Source: Roseburia sp. 1XD42-34 (GTDB taxonomy: Bacteria > Bacillota > Bacilli > Bacillales > Amphibacillaceae). Taken from it: 64,000 bases of DNA. Location of the stretch: contig NZ_QWLJ01000006.1 in assembly GCF_009917385.1 (NCBI RefSeq), forward strand, positions 124,001 through 188,000, given 5' to 3'. The notes beneath the pieces are model-generated. The model had not been told where the DNA came from. It was given only the letters and a program-made list of their open reading frames with translations, and did no database searches. Position numbers and translations under genes: made by a program. Below, in pieces: positions 51,371 through 61,300 of the stretch (position 1 is its first letter; each line of letters begins with the position of its first letter).

Positions 51371-52554
51371 TTAATGCAAATATCACTCATGTGTCATATG
51401 TAGACAAAGGCGCAAATCAAAAGCAGTTCTTCTTCACTAAATCGGATAAGCAACCCGACTTTCAAAAAGAAGTGAAGCTATTTATTAATAAAGAAGATGA
51501 GGAACAACAATTGGTTTATGGTGTTGTCTATGAGCCTAATGTTGAAGATTCACACGGTGACTTTATGACTGCTGATTCCATCGAAAAAGCAGCTCACGGT
51601 TTTATCAAAGATGCTCGAAACATTGATACACAACATAATTTTGAATCGGGTGTGGGTGAAGTTGTGGAATCATATATCGCTCCTGCAGACTTTGAACTTG
51701 GAGATGAAACTATAACAAAAGGTTCATGGGTGCTTGTTACTAAAGCTAGTGATGAGATTTGGAAAGAGATAAAAAAGGGAGAAATCACTGGTTATTCGAT
51801 GGCCGGCACTGCTGAAACAATTGAAAAACAGAATAAAAGACAAAATAAGAAGCCTGTTTCTAAGTCTGATGAAGGACAAGACGTGGAAATGAAAGGCTTT
51901 TTTGATGTTCTGAAAAGCTTTTTTACTGGTGATAAGGTTCAGAAAGGTGAACTTAGAGATAATTATGAACGTAATCAAAACCGGCGTAATCTTTGGTCTG
52001 CATGGGATGGTTTAGAAGAGGTTTTCTTTGGTTCTTTGTGGGATAATCCCACGGTTGGCATAACTGATTTTGAAAGGCTTGAAGAAGGCGTGAAAGAGTT
52101 TTTAGATATTCTTCAAGAAATTAAAGAATCAGGAGACATAAAAAAGGCGCTTGAAAATAAACCGGAAACCATTGCAAAAGCCGGTAAGAAAATCTCAACT
52201 GCTAACATGAACAAAATTAAAGATGCGCATGCCATGCTAGATGACTTAATAAATCAAGATGAGGAGGAAGATGAAGTGAAAAAAGAGGATATTGAAAAAA
52301 TGCTTGATGAAAAGCTAAATCCGATTACCAAGCGATTAGATGATATTGAAAAAGAGGACGGTGGAGGGAACGACGATAATCTGGAAGATGATGTAATGAA
52401 ACAATTTTCGGAAGTGCTTGACCAAAAGTTAGACCCGATTACTAAGCGCCTTGAGACTGTAGAAAAGGCGCGAGGGGTTTCTAATCAAGTGGACACAGAG
52501 CCAACCAATGTTCAGAAAAATGAAGGCCCATCTTATATGCGCCACTTTATTTAA
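51355..52554 (+). CDS. xkdF: Prohead protease-scaffold (XkdF/YqbD-like)
   Basis: A 399-residue protein. The N-terminal part (about 40-165) is a S78-type protease of the XkdF kind, with HGDFMTADSIEKAAHGF and IDTQHNFESGVGEVVESYI. A long, acidic, helical C-terminal region (about 250-399, two similar KLNPITKRLDDIEK / KLDPITKRLETVEK units) is the scaffold. It processes and templates capsid assembly. Start ATG after AAAGGGGGTGAAC. Confidence 0.87.
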   Translation: MPRELINANITHVSYVDKGANQKQFFFTKSDKQPDFQKEVKLFINKEDEEQQLVYGVVYEPNVEDSHGDFMTADSIEKAAHGFIKDARNIDTQHNFESGVGEVVESYIAPADFELGDETITKGSWVLVTKASDEIWKEIKKGEITGYSMAGTAETIEKQNKRQNKKPVSKSDEGQDVEMKGFFDVLKSFFTGDKVQKGELRDNYERNQNRRNLWSAWDGLEEVFFGSLWDNPTVGITDFERLEEGVKEFLDILQEIKESGDIKKALENKPETIAKAGKKISTANMNKIKDAHAMLDDLINQDEEEDEVKKEDIEKMLDEKLNPITKRLDDIEKEDGGGNDDNLEDDVMKQFSEVLDQKLDPITKRLETVEKARGVSNQVDTEPTNVQKNEGPSYMRHFI

Positions 52555-52569
52555 GAGGAGGAAAAAATA

Positions 52570-53499
52570 ATGAAAACTAATCAAGAAATTATTAACAAAG
52601 AAACAGCCATTGCTTCCATTAAGAAAAATATTGATATTCCAATGGCTGTTAAAGACGCAGAAGCGTTTTTGGTCGATACGATTAATAACGCCTCAACATT
52701 GCCGTCTTTATCACCTATTTATCGTGATGTTCCAGCTGGCAATCTCGATGTATTGAGTGTTGGTCGTCGTAAATTGCGCCAAGCTGGGAAGGATGACAAA
52801 CCGACAGGAACTGATTCTATTGATAACCGCAAGATTCCTTATGCAGTTCGTAAAGTTCGCTGGGATGAATGGTTACAAAATGATGATGTGTTCTATTCGC
52901 AGTCAGCACGTGGGGATAACGCTGAACAAAAAGTAATTGACATGATCCAAAGCCAATTTGCTGTAGATTTACAGGATTTAATCTTTAATGGTGATACAGC
53001 TGCAACGGAAGATGCGGAATTTCTTGGTATTCTTGATGGCTTTGTAAAGAAAATGAAGCAATCTAATAACAAAACTGATTTGGCTGATCAAAAGCTCACC
53101 ATTTTGGATTTTGTTAATCACATTCAGGTTCTGCCAGAACGTTATAAGAGCCATACGGATATTACATGGTTCCTTACTCAAGCAACGAATGATAAGCTTG
53201 TTTCATTGGTTTCTGAACGTCAAACTGGTTACGGTGATGCCGTGCTTCAAGACGGGAAAATTACTCGCTTGGCTGGATATCCAGTAGAAGTTGTTGCTGA
53301 AATGCAGAACGGGTTTGCTGCATTAACTCCAAAAAGCAACCTTAAGCCTGTATTTACTCGTCAATTACGCTACATCCGTACTGCTGACGGAGCGACTGCT
53401 GCAGCTAAGGATGCAACGTACCATGTTCTTTATGCTTACTTGGACGCAATTGTTCGTGAAATTCCTGCAGTAGCATGGATGACTGGTGACAATCTCTAA
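52570..53499 (+). CDS. xkdG: Major capsid protein (XkdG/YqbE-like)
   Basis: A 309-residue HK97-fold capsid protein: N-terminal arm, then DVPAGNLDVLSVGRRKLRQAG, and C-terminal TRQLRYIRTADGATAAAKDATYHVLYAYLDAIVREIPAVAWM (quoted in part). Start after AGAGGAGGAAAAAATA, the strongest site in the late operon. Follows the protease-scaffold gene by 15 bases. Confidence 0.92.
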   Translation: MKTNQEIINKETAIASIKKNIDIPMAVKDAEAFLVDTINNASTLPSLSPIYRDVPAGNLDVLSVGRRKLRQAGKDDKPTGTDSIDNRKIPYAVRKVRWDEWLQNDDVFYSQSARGDNAEQKVIDMIQSQFAVDLQDLIFNGDTAATEDAEFLGILDGFVKKMKQSNNKTDLADQKLTILDFVNHIQVLPERYKSHTDITWFLTQATNDKLVSLVSERQTGYGDAVLQDGKITRLAGYPVEVVAEMQNGFAALTPKSNLKPVFTRQLRYIRTADGATAAAKDATYHVLYAYLDAIVREIPAVAWMTGDNL

Positions 53500-53515
53500 G
53501 AAAGGAGTGTTTTCT

Positions 53516-53899
53516 ATGGCCAGTGTACAATATAAAGCGCCTTGGGGTGTCCTGCATATAGGCAAAGGGCGCTTTTTTTATGCCGATGAACCTGTTGAAG
53601 TTGATGACTCGGATGAATTGTTATCAAAATTCCAAGATTTAGAGATTGAGAAAGGTGATAACGACCCGACTGATACAGATGACGGCGGCGGAGGATTGGA
53701 AGAAACAGAAGAAAATAAGGATCCAGAAAACGAACCTGAAACATTCACCACATCTTCCTTGAAAAAGTTTAATGCTGTAGAGCAAAAGGCTATTATTGAG
53801 AATTTGGGTGGTAATGTTGAAGAAACAAACAATGAAGATGAGCGAATCGCTCTAATTCTGCAGTTGCAGGAAGAAAAACCAGAAGAGAGCGATAACTAA
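53516..53899 (+). CDS. Head-associated protein (YqbF-like)
   Basis: A 127-residue very acidic protein: a small N-terminal beta domain (MASVQYKAPWGVLHIGKGRFFYADEPVEV, quoted in part), a Glu/Asp/Gly-rich linker and a C-terminal HeH/SAP-like helical motif (LKKFNAVEQKAIIENLGG). Starts after GAAAGGAGTG, 16 bases behind the capsid gene. A terminator-like hairpin lies inside its first codons. Confidence 0.75.
   Translation: MASVQYKAPWGVLHIGKGRFFYADEPVEVDDSDELLSKFQDLEIEKGDNDPTDTDDGGGGLEETEENKDPENEPETFTTSSLKKFNAVEQKAIIENLGGNVEETNNEDERIALILQLQEEKPEESDN
53534..53579 (+). terminator. Terminator-like hairpin inside the gene after the capsid gene
   Basis: AAAGCGCC-TT (53534-53543) pairs with AAGGGCGCTTT, followed by a run of seven T residues (53573-53579). 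It lies 18-64 bases into the coding region. It could reduce transcription of the tail genes relative to the capsid gene. Confidence 0.65.
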
Positions 53900-54279
53900 T
53901 GTCTATCACTCCTGAAGATGTAAAGAATTACAGCACCTTTGAATCAGTGAAAAATCGTCCTGAAACGCAGCTCAAAATGGATATTTTAGAAGCGGTAACT
54001 TATGTTAACTCAAAAATTGAAAAGCCATTAAAGGAATATGAAAAACTTCCAGACGAATTGGAGATTGCCTTATTAAAAGTGGCTCAATTTTATGCATTGG
54101 TTAACGGCGATGAATCCATTGTGAAAGGTTATAAGTCCGAAAAGATTGGGGACTATTCTTATACTCTTTCCGATGGAAGTAGCTTGTCTATGCCAGATGT
54201 TTCTGGTTTGCTTAATGCTTTCATGTCTGCAGATGAAAAAAAGACTAATGGTGTGTTTTTGAGGATGAGAGGTATATGA
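53899..54279 (+). CDS. Head-tail connector protein (YqbG/DUF3199-like)
   Basis: A 126-residue helical protein (ITPEDVKNYSTFESVKNRPETQLKMDILEAV, quoted in part) of the DUF3199 connector type. Its ATG overlaps the previous stop by one base, and its stop overlaps the next start. Confidence 0.8.
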   Translation: MSITPEDVKNYSTFESVKNRPETQLKMDILEAVTYVNSKIEKPLKEYEKLPDELEIALLKVAQFYALVNGDESIVKGYKSEKIGDYSYTLSDGSSLSMPDVSGLLNAFMSADEKKTNGVFLRMRGI

Positions 54280-54632
54280 GTTATGAAAAACTATTAACGC
54301 ATGAATGTGATATTTACCATTTAAAAACCAAGTTTAATGATGATAGCGGTTTTGGTATCCCTGCAGAAGATAGGCAAGAAGAATATTATTACGAAGAAGT
54401 TCCAGATGTTAAAGCGACTAAGTGTTATTTTGTTTCTAAAAGCCAATCGATTGTTCAAGGTGAGCCGAACGCAGAAGTTGTAGAAGCATGGCTTGTTCAT
54501 TTTTTGTTAACCGAAGATATTAGGACGAATAGCAAGGTTATATGGGATAGAGTTGCTTATAAGACCCAAAAACCACGTAAAATAAGAAACCATCATCAAG
54601 AAGTCGTGCTGATTAGGAGAGACAATCTATGA
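54276..54632 (+). CDS. Head-tail connector / minor protein (YqbH/DUF3599-like)
   Basis: A 118-residue beta-rich protein (HECDIYHLKTKFNDDSGFGIPAEDRQEEYYYEEVPDVKATKCYF, quoted in part) of the XkdH/YqbH type, acting at the head-tail joint. Four-base overlaps on both sides show tight coupling. Confidence 0.8.
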   Translation: MSYEKLLTHECDIYHLKTKFNDDSGFGIPAEDRQEEYYYEEVPDVKATKCYFVSKSQSIVQGEPNAEVVEAWLVHFLLTEDIRTNSKVIWDRVAYKTQKPRKIRNHHQEVVLIRRDNL

Positions 54633-55138
54633 GTTTTGAAATTGAAGGCTTACAGGAATTCATTTCAGCAGTCAAAGAAGCGGCTGATGGTGTTTTTGCA
54701 GACCAATTAGGGTTATGGCTTGAAGGAATGGGGATGCAGTTTCTTGATCTTATTCAAGATGAGATTATCCGTACAGAAACGGTCGATACTCGAAGGCTAT
54801 TAAACTCATTTAGCAGAAGCGATGAGGAAAATATGTGGTCCATATCAAGTGATAGATTATCGCTTGAAGTTGGTACCAATGTTAATTATGCAAGCTTTGC
54901 TAATGATGGCCATTTCACTGTTGATCCGAACTCTGGTAAGGATAGGCGTTGGGTTCCTGGTCGCTGGAAGGGTGACAGATTCGAATATGACCCGAGTGAA
55001 AGAGAAACAGGTATGCTATTAAAAATTCAATGGGTAGATGGATCTGGTTATTGGGATAATGCATTGGCTATTTTTGACAAGATGTTTGAAAAAAGTTTAG
55101 ACAGATTGCTTCAGAAGTGGCTTGATTCACATTTTTAA
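54629..55138 (+). CDS. xkdI: HK97 gp10-like tail-completion protein (XkdI/YqbI-like)
   Basis: A 169-residue protein with a gp10-type core (LWLEGMGMQFLDLIQDEIIRTETVDTRRLLNSF, quoted in part; NYASFANDGHFTVDPNSGKDRRWVPGRW). Starts overlapping the upstream stop by 4 bases. Role: tail completion. Confidence 0.82.
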   Translation: MSFEIEGLQEFISAVKEAADGVFADQLGLWLEGMGMQFLDLIQDEIIRTETVDTRRLLNSFSRSDEENMWSISSDRLSLEVGTNVNYASFANDGHFTVDPNSGKDRRWVPGRWKGDRFEYDPSERETGMLLKIQWVDGSGYWDNALAIFDKMFEKSLDRLLQKWLDSHF

Positions 55139-55151
55139 GGGGGGTGATTGG

Positions 55152-55592
55152 TTGAATCCAGAAATAGGTTCTATTATGGGATTCTTTTATAAGGTGTTTC
55201 CGGTGAAGATTTACGAATTGGAAGTACCGACAGATTTTGTGGTACCATCCATGTATTTCCCATCCCCACGTGTTTTTGATGGCAATGATAGTAATCAAAC
55301 ATACATGAAAACTTATAACTTATCTATTAAGTTATTTCATCATGATTCAAAACAAGCTTACAGAGAAGCAGAGAATATTGCTGAGAAGATAAATGGTAAT
55401 CGAAATGTTATACCTCTTTTAGACATTAAAGGATTAGAAACGGGCGATTATATCCGTTTTACAAGGGTAGAGGTAAGAATCGGAGATAGAGGGGTGGCCA
55501 ACATCATTCTGCATTGGGATAGTCGCTATTATTATCATCAACCAGAGATCCCAGCTATCCAATATCTAGAATTTGAAAGTGGGGTGAAGTAA
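55152..55592 (+). CDS. xkdJ: Tail terminator-like protein (XkdJ/YqbJ-like)
   Basis: A 146-residue protein (NPEIGSIMGFFYKVFPVKIYELEVPTDFV..PSMYFPSP). TTG at 55152 after AAGGGGGGTGAT. The next gene's ATG overlaps its stop by one base. Tail-terminator role by gene order with PBSX/skin. Confidence 0.78.
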   Translation: MNPEIGSIMGFFYKVFPVKIYELEVPTDFVVPSMYFPSPRVFDGNDSNQTYMKTYNLSIKLFHHDSKQAYREAENIAEKINGNRNVIPLLDIKGLETGDYIRFTRVEVRIGDRGVANIILHWDSRYYYHQPEIPAIQYLEFESGVK

Positions 55593-55840
55593 TGAGTGCT
55601 GCAAAACAGCAACAGAATAAGCAGGCAGAAGTGAAAAAAGAAACATCCGCCTCTGTCACTTCAACAGCTTACAAGGAACCAGAATTTTCTTTGACTGAAT
55701 TAAGAAAGCACAGTCGCAAACTATTCGGTGTAAAGCCAGAGGTTTTCGATGGTGCTTTTTTTAATACAAAAAAACACACATCAACAAAACGAGAAGCGGA
55801 GAAGTTGATTCAAAGCTATCTTAAAAGGGAGGTAAAGTAA
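55592..55840 (+). CDS. Small phage protein before the sheath gene
   Basis: An 82-residue basic protein: disordered start (SAAKQQQNKQAEVKKE), then FSLTELRKHSRKLFGVKPEVFDGAF and a basic helix. Related small genes precede the sheath gene in PBSX/skin-type phages. It stops one base before the sheath ATG. Confidence 0.7.
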   Translation: MSAAKQQQNKQAEVKKETSASVTSTAYKEPEFSLTELRKHSRKLFGVKPEVFDGAFFNTKKHTSTKREAEKLIQSYLKREVK

Positions 55841-55841
55841 T

Positions 55842-57167
55842 ATGAATGGTGGAACATTTACGCCTGGCGTTGAAAAAGTACGTCCCGGCATTTATTTTAA
55901 TTTTCAGATGAAAGCAAATGAACGAATCTCTACAGGTGATCGTGGTAGAGTAGCCCTCCCTTTAGTCCTTGGGTGGGGAAAATCAAAAGAAATGATTGAA
56001 ATTAGCGGTGAAAATGATGCAAGAGAACGCCTAGGGGTGGATATATCAGACCCTACCATGGGCTTGCTTCGTGAGGCCAAAAAGAAAAGTGCTACAGTGC
56101 TTGTTTATCGTGTGAATGAAGGAGAAAAAGCAACCGCTACATTGGGTGAATCGCAAAAGGTTACTGCTGCTTATGGTGGTATCAAAGGCAATGAGTTGCA
56201 TGTTGTTGTGGAACCTAACGTGCTCGATGAGACTAAAAAGGATGTAAAAACATTCTTTGGTCTACGTGAAGTTGATAAGCAGGTAGTTTCTTCATTCGAC
56301 GAATTGCAATCTAATGACTTTGTTGTATTTGAGGGTGCTGGTGTCTTAGAAGATACTGCAGGTACAAATCTAACAGGTGGATCAAATGGAACGATTACGA
56401 GTGAAGATTACATTGATTTTATCAGTGCTGCTGAATCAGAGTATTTCGATACTATTGGGTTACCAGTAGATGATGAAGCAATAAAGACTACTTTTGTATC
56501 TTTCATTCGCCGTCTGCGCGACGAGCAAGGTGTTAAGGTGCAAGGTGTTTTGCCAAATTATCCAGGGAACTATGAAGGAATTATTAATGTTACCAATGCG
56601 GTAGTATTAACAGATCGCGAATTGACTGTTCCGGAAACAGTAGCATGGGTTGCAGGAGCAAGTGCTGGAGCTACTCTGCAACAGTCGCTTACTTTTATGG
56701 AGTACGAGGGAGCAGTTGATGTTAAACCACGCTTTGACAACGATCAAATAGAGCAGCGACTTCAAAGAGGAGAATTCTTGTTCACTTTTAATCCGCGAGA
56801 TAAGAGCGTAACAGTTGAACAAGATATTAACTCGATTACAGGCACAAGCAAGATGCGGAAAAACAAAATTGTACGTATTCTCGATGCGATTAATAACGAT
56901 ATTACTCGCAGTTTAAAAGAAGCTATTAAAAATCGAAAAAATATTGGACAAGATATTCCGGCTAACGGAGATGGAGTACAAATTGTACAAGCAGCAATTT
57001 CTATTTACTTGAATGAATTGCAAGAGAACAATATTATTCAGAATTTCGACCCTAGTGAGGACATTATAATCAAGTTGACTTCTGCAGGGGATGGAATTGC
57101 TACCCAAATTGGAGTACAACCTGTCGATAGCGCAGAGAAGTTTTATTTTACAGTCGTTGCCGAATAG
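55842..57167 (+). CDS. xkdK: Contractile tail sheath protein (XkdK/YqbK-like)
   Basis: A 441-residue sheath protein with the family start (PGVEKVRPGIYFNF), RVALPLVLGWG, and the C-terminal hand-shake domain (SITGTSKMRKNKIVRILDAINNDI..). Its presence shows a myovirus-type (contractile) tail. Start after AAGGGAGGTAAAGTAAT. Confidence 0.92.
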   Translation: MNGGTFTPGVEKVRPGIYFNFQMKANERISTGDRGRVALPLVLGWGKSKEMIEISGENDARERLGVDISDPTMGLLREAKKKSATVLVYRVNEGEKATATLGESQKVTAAYGGIKGNELHVVVEPNVLDETKKDVKTFFGLREVDKQVVSSFDELQSNDFVVFEGAGVLEDTAGTNLTGGSNGTITSEDYIDFISAAESEYFDTIGLPVDDEAIKTTFVSFIRRLRDEQGVKVQGVLPNYPGNYEGIINVTNAVVLTDRELTVPETVAWVAGASAGATLQQSLTFMEYEGAVDVKPRFDNDQIEQRLQRGEFLFTFNPRDKSVTVEQDINSITGTSKMRKNKIVRILDAINNDITRSLKEAIKNRKNIGQDIPANGDGVQIVQAAISIYLNELQENNIIQNFDPSEDIIIKLTSAGDGIATQIGVQPVDSAEKFYFTVVAE

Positions 57168-57194
57168 TCAATTTTTTAAAAAGGAGTGAATCAC

Positions 57195-57641
57195 ATGGGA
57201 TTACGATCTAGAGACGTTATAAGCGGAAAAGAAGGCCGCTTGTTCTTAGAAGGAGAAGAAATGGCTCATATCAAATCATTTGAAGCAAATGTTGAAAAAA
57301 ATAAAGAAGAAGTGCCAATTATGGGACGCCGTATGATGGGGCATAAAACAAATGGCGCTAGTGGATCAGGAACAATGACTTTGCATAAAGTTACATCTCA
57401 AATGGTTAAAATCATGATTAATTATGTGAAAACAGGTGTGGATCCGTATTTTACGTTGCAAGCAGTACTTGATGATAAAACATCCGGAAGAGGTACGGAG
57501 CGAGTTACTCTGTATGAAGTAAACTTTGATAGTGCTAAGGTTGCTGGACTTGACGTGGAGGCAGCTGCATTGGAAGAAGAAGTACCATTTACTTTTGAGG
57601 ATGTTGACTTACCAGAGGAACTGAAGTCTACATTCGATTAA
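57195..57641 (+). CDS. xkdM: Tail tube protein (XkdM-like)
   Basis: A 148-residue inner tube protein (SGKEGRLFLEGEEMAHIKSFEANVEKNKEEVPIMGRRMMGHK, quoted in part). ATG at 57195 after AAAAAGGAGTGAATCAC; a GTG three codons earlier is inside this site. Followed by a strong terminator. Confidence 0.9.
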   Translation: MGLRSRDVISGKEGRLFLEGEEMAHIKSFEANVEKNKEEVPIMGRRMMGHKTNGASGSGTMTLHKVTSQMVKIMINYVKTGVDPYFTLQAVLDDKTSGRGTERVTLYEVNFDSAKVAGLDVEAAALEEEVPFTFEDVDLPEELKSTFD

Positions 57642-57643
57642 TC

Positions 57644-57670
57644 AAAGAGCGATGCATATCGCTCTTTTTT
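57644..57670 (+). terminator. Intrinsic terminator after the tail tube gene
   Basis: AAAGAGCGAT / ATCGCTCTTT, perfect stem with a 4-base loop and six T residues. It may lower expression of tail chaperone and tape-measure genes relative to tube and sheath. Confidence 0.8.
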
Positions 57671-57706
57671 CTTACTTAATAAAAACTATAAAGGGAGAGA
57701 TATAAA

Positions 57707-58156
57707 TTGGCTGAAAATCAAGAACAAGTATTAGATTTATCATTCTTTATGCCGGGCAAAGCAGAAGTTGTAGAGGAGGTAAAGGCACCGATTTCTACAC
57801 GCTTTAAGGATAAGGCAGGAAATTTAATTCCATTTGTTTTTAAACCCATTTCTACTGAAAGAGTAGATGAAATTGAAAAAATGAGTATGAGGAACATTGT
57901 ACGGAAAAATCGCGTTGTTGGTAAAGAAGTAGATCAATCTAGATTTATGGCTAGGATTGCAGTAGAAACAACTGTGTATCCAAATTTTAAAGCTGAAGAA
58001 CTACGTAAGGCCTATAAAACGGAAGACCCAGTAGAGGTTGCCAAAAAGGTTCTTCATGTTGCTGGAGAATATTCGGAATGGATTTCAAAAGTGTCAGATG
58101 TAAATGGTTTTGACCAGTCTGTTGAAGATTTGGAAGAAACAGCAAAAAACTTATAA
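57707..58156 (+). CDS. xkdN: Tail assembly chaperone, unshifted product (XkdN-like)
   Basis: A 149-residue acidic protein (LDLSFFMPGKAEVVEEVKAPISTRFKDKAGNLIPF, quoted in part). TTG start after AAAGGGAGAGATATAAA. It is the short form; the slippery heptamer just before the stop gives a longer form. Binds the tape measure during tail assembly. Confidence 0.88.
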   Translation: MAENQEQVLDLSFFMPGKAEVVEEVKAPISTRFKDKAGNLIPFVFKPISTERVDEIEKMSMRNIVRKNRVVGKEVDQSRFMARIAVETTVYPNFKAEELRKAYKTEDPVEVAKKVLHVAGEYSEWISKVSDVNGFDQSVEDLEETAKNL

Positions 58157-58332
58157 GAGATGGGGATAAAGATGCAGTGTTCTTGCATTATGCTTTACAT
58201 GAATTGCATTACTCTCCGTCTGAATTAGTTGAAATGTACGAGTTGCCAAGGGAGTTCAAGGCATTTATGTACGGATCCATTTCTTTGCACTTGGAAGAGC
58301 GAGCGAAAGAAGCCGGAAAGAATAAACAATAA
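57707..58332 (+). CDS. Tail assembly chaperone, -1 frameshift product (G-T form)
   Basis: With a -1 slip at 58144-58150 the product gains about 60 residues (LIRDGDKDAVFLHYALHELHY..., ending EAGKNKQ) and becomes about 208 residues. The extension has no start of its own. It ends 18 bases before the tape-measure ATG, as expected of the G-T protein. Confidence 0.82.
58144..58150 (+). other. Programmed -1 frameshift site (A AAA AAC)
   Basis: The heptamer AAAAAAC is read GCA AAA AAC in frame, two codons before the TAA at 58154. A slip by -1 continues in an open frame to 58332. This is the canonical slippery type and position for tail chaperones. Confidence 0.85.
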
Positions 58333-58350
58333 GAAAGGGGTGACTATGGA

Positions 58351-61300
58351 ATGGCGAAGTTAACGGCTCGTTTTGATATGCAAGATAAGATATCCAAAAA
58401 GTTGAGAGCATTACAAGGAAATTTGGAAGGCATTGAAAAGTATAGGCGAAGTTTAGAAAAGCCAATGATTCTAAAAGCGAGAGATGAAGCAACAAAGAAG
58501 ATGAAAAGCATAACCTCTTATGCTGATAAGCATATGGTGAAAAAGCGGTCCATTACTATTGAAATGGCAGATAAATTTACTAAACCTGCTAAAGGTATAA
58601 ATAGATATCTGGAACGTAGAATGCCTAAAAGTTGGGCAATTGCAATCGAAGCGAAAAACAAAACAAAGACTGTTATGGAGAATGTGAAACGGTATTTAAA
58701 CCGACATTTAGCTAAGCCAAGATATCTTCTTGTTGAAGCGAGAGACAGGGCTACTAGTGTAATTCATCGTATTTCAAACTATGCACGTCGTTCTTTGGGA
58801 AAAGGCTATAACTATTCTGTCCGCGCTATTGACATTGCGAGCAAAACGGTCGGGCGTATCGCTGCATATACACGGACAGCTTTGCCTGCATATCGAAATT
58901 TCACCATTAGAGCAATAGATCGGGCTACTAATGTTATAGGCTCTGTTAAAAATGCTTTATTTTCTATTCCGTCTATGATAACTGTTGGTATCTCGATGCT
59001 CGGTGGAAAACAATTCTTAGATTCCACATTAGGAGCCGCAGCAAGGATGGAACTTTCTCAAGTACAGGTTACAAGTCTTTTTGGTAAGAATCAAAAAGCA
59101 GCGAAAGAGTTTTTTGGTTTTCTAAACAATGCTGGTGCAAATTCCATGTTTAGTCAAGAAGATTTTTTTGGATCCGGGAGAGCGTTCGTTCCGTTAACAA
59201 AGAACTTAAAAGAATTGAAATATGCTGTTGATATTACAGAAAGGTTAGCTGCGTCTAACCCGGCAGAAGGAATGGAAGGTGCTTCTTTCTCTATACGTGA
59301 AGCTTTATCAGGAGATATAGTGAGTTTGGCTGAGAGGTTTAACTTACCAAAAACTATGCTTAAATCAATAAAAAATGCTCCATCTCTACAGAAAAAATTA
59401 GAGGCGGTTGACAAAGTTATAACCAATATGGGATATAGTCAGGAGTACTTGGAAAAAGTTAATGGAACTGGTTATGTGCGTTGGCAAAAATTGCTTGATA
59501 CAACAAAATTGAAGTTCACAGAATTTGGAAAAGAAGGGTTAGCTGCCGCCAAGCCTTTAATTGAAAATTTGAATCGTATTGTTGAAGGAAAAGGTTTTGA
59601 ACAATTTGGTCAATTTATAAGTGATGGAATTACTTGGAGTGTAAAAAAAGCTAATAATTCTCTTGAAAAACTTGAAAAATATTTTAAAAATCCTGATTTT
59701 AAAAAGCTCGACTTTGTAGGAAAAGTTAAATTCATCATGGATGATTTAGGTGCATGGTGGGATAAAACAGGGCGTACATGGTTAGCAGATGTAAGCAAAG
59801 ATGTTGGCGCTGCGATCTTTGATGGGATGGTTTGGGGCATTAAAGAAGGAATAAAAGGCATTGGTTCCATGTGGGCGGATGCGTTTAAAAACCCAAGTTT
59901 GGAAGGTTTTGCTGGCGCAGGTATAGCAACAGTGATTGCGGCATCAATTGCTTCTTTGGTCCTTACGCCATTAATGACTGGTATTAAAGGTGTTGGAAAG
60001 GTAGCAGGCGGCATTTGGAAAACTGGTAAAAAAGTATCTGGGTGGTTTAAGAAAGGTAAAGGACCAAAACCTCCATCAAGTAGTGGAAGATTGAAAAAAG
60101 CAGCAACATCAAGGAAGAAGCCTGTTTATACTCAACCATGGTTTGAGAAAGGGAAGAAGCCTGAATTAAATAGACCTAATAAGAAACCTTCTGTATTCTC
60201 CAAAATACCTAAAGGGTTCGGAAAAGGTGCTTCTAATATAGCTAGATTTGGAAAGAAAATTCCTGTACTAGGGGCGGTTTTAGGAGGTCTATCCATTTTA
60301 ACGGCTCCTAAAGGAAAGAAAGCGGAAGCTGCTGGTGGATTAGGTGGTGGACTTGGCGGTGCGGCTACAGGTGCTGCAATCGGGTCTGTTGTTCCAGGAG
60401 TCGGTACGGCAATTGGAGGAGTTCTCGGTGGTGTTGCTGGTTCATTTGGTGGAGAAGCACTAGGTGGTTGGCTCGGTGATAACTGGGATACTATTAAAAC
60501 AAAAGCTGGAGAAGCAGCGGAATCTGTTGGAATTTCATTTAATAAAACAAAAGAAAAAATAGCTAGCACTTTGTTTAGTGGAGATTGGTGGAGTGAGAAA
60601 TGGGAAGGTGTTAAGGGCTGGACAGCGGAAAAATGGACCAATGCTAATGAAACATGGAATATAGTTAAAGAAACCATTTCAAGTACTATATTTAATGGCG
60701 ATTGGTGGTCTGAAAAATGGAATGGCGTAAAAGAGACCGCCACCTCAACCATTTTTAGTGCTAGTTGGTGGGCAGAACAAGCGGGCTACGTCTACGGTTA
60801 CTTAGAATCGACCCTATTTAGCGGTGACTGGTGGTCGGAGAAATGGCAGGCAGTTAAAGAATTGACTGCTGGTACTATGTTTAGTGGTGAGTGGTGGCAA
60901 GGTAAATGGGAGTCAGTTAAAACATGGACGGCTGAAAAGTGGGATTCTGCTGTTTCTATTTGGAACTCCGTCAAGAACAAGTTTTCCGAAACGGTTTTTA
61001 GTAGCGACTGGTGGCTTAGTAAATGGGAATCCGTAAAAGGATGGACACAAACCAAATGGGACTCTGCTCAAGTCGTTTGGAGTTCAGTTAAAACAAAAAT
61101 GAAAGACACCCTATTTAGTAGTGAATGGTGGAAAGGTAAGTGGCAATCAGTTAAGGATTGGACGAGTAATAAATGGGATACATTCACAACTGTTTGGAAT
61201 GCCGCGAAGAATAAAATAAGCGAAACTCTATTTAGTAAGGACTGGTGGAGTGGAAAGTGGAACACTGTTAAAGGTTGGGCTGCAAATGCTTGGGGAGATA

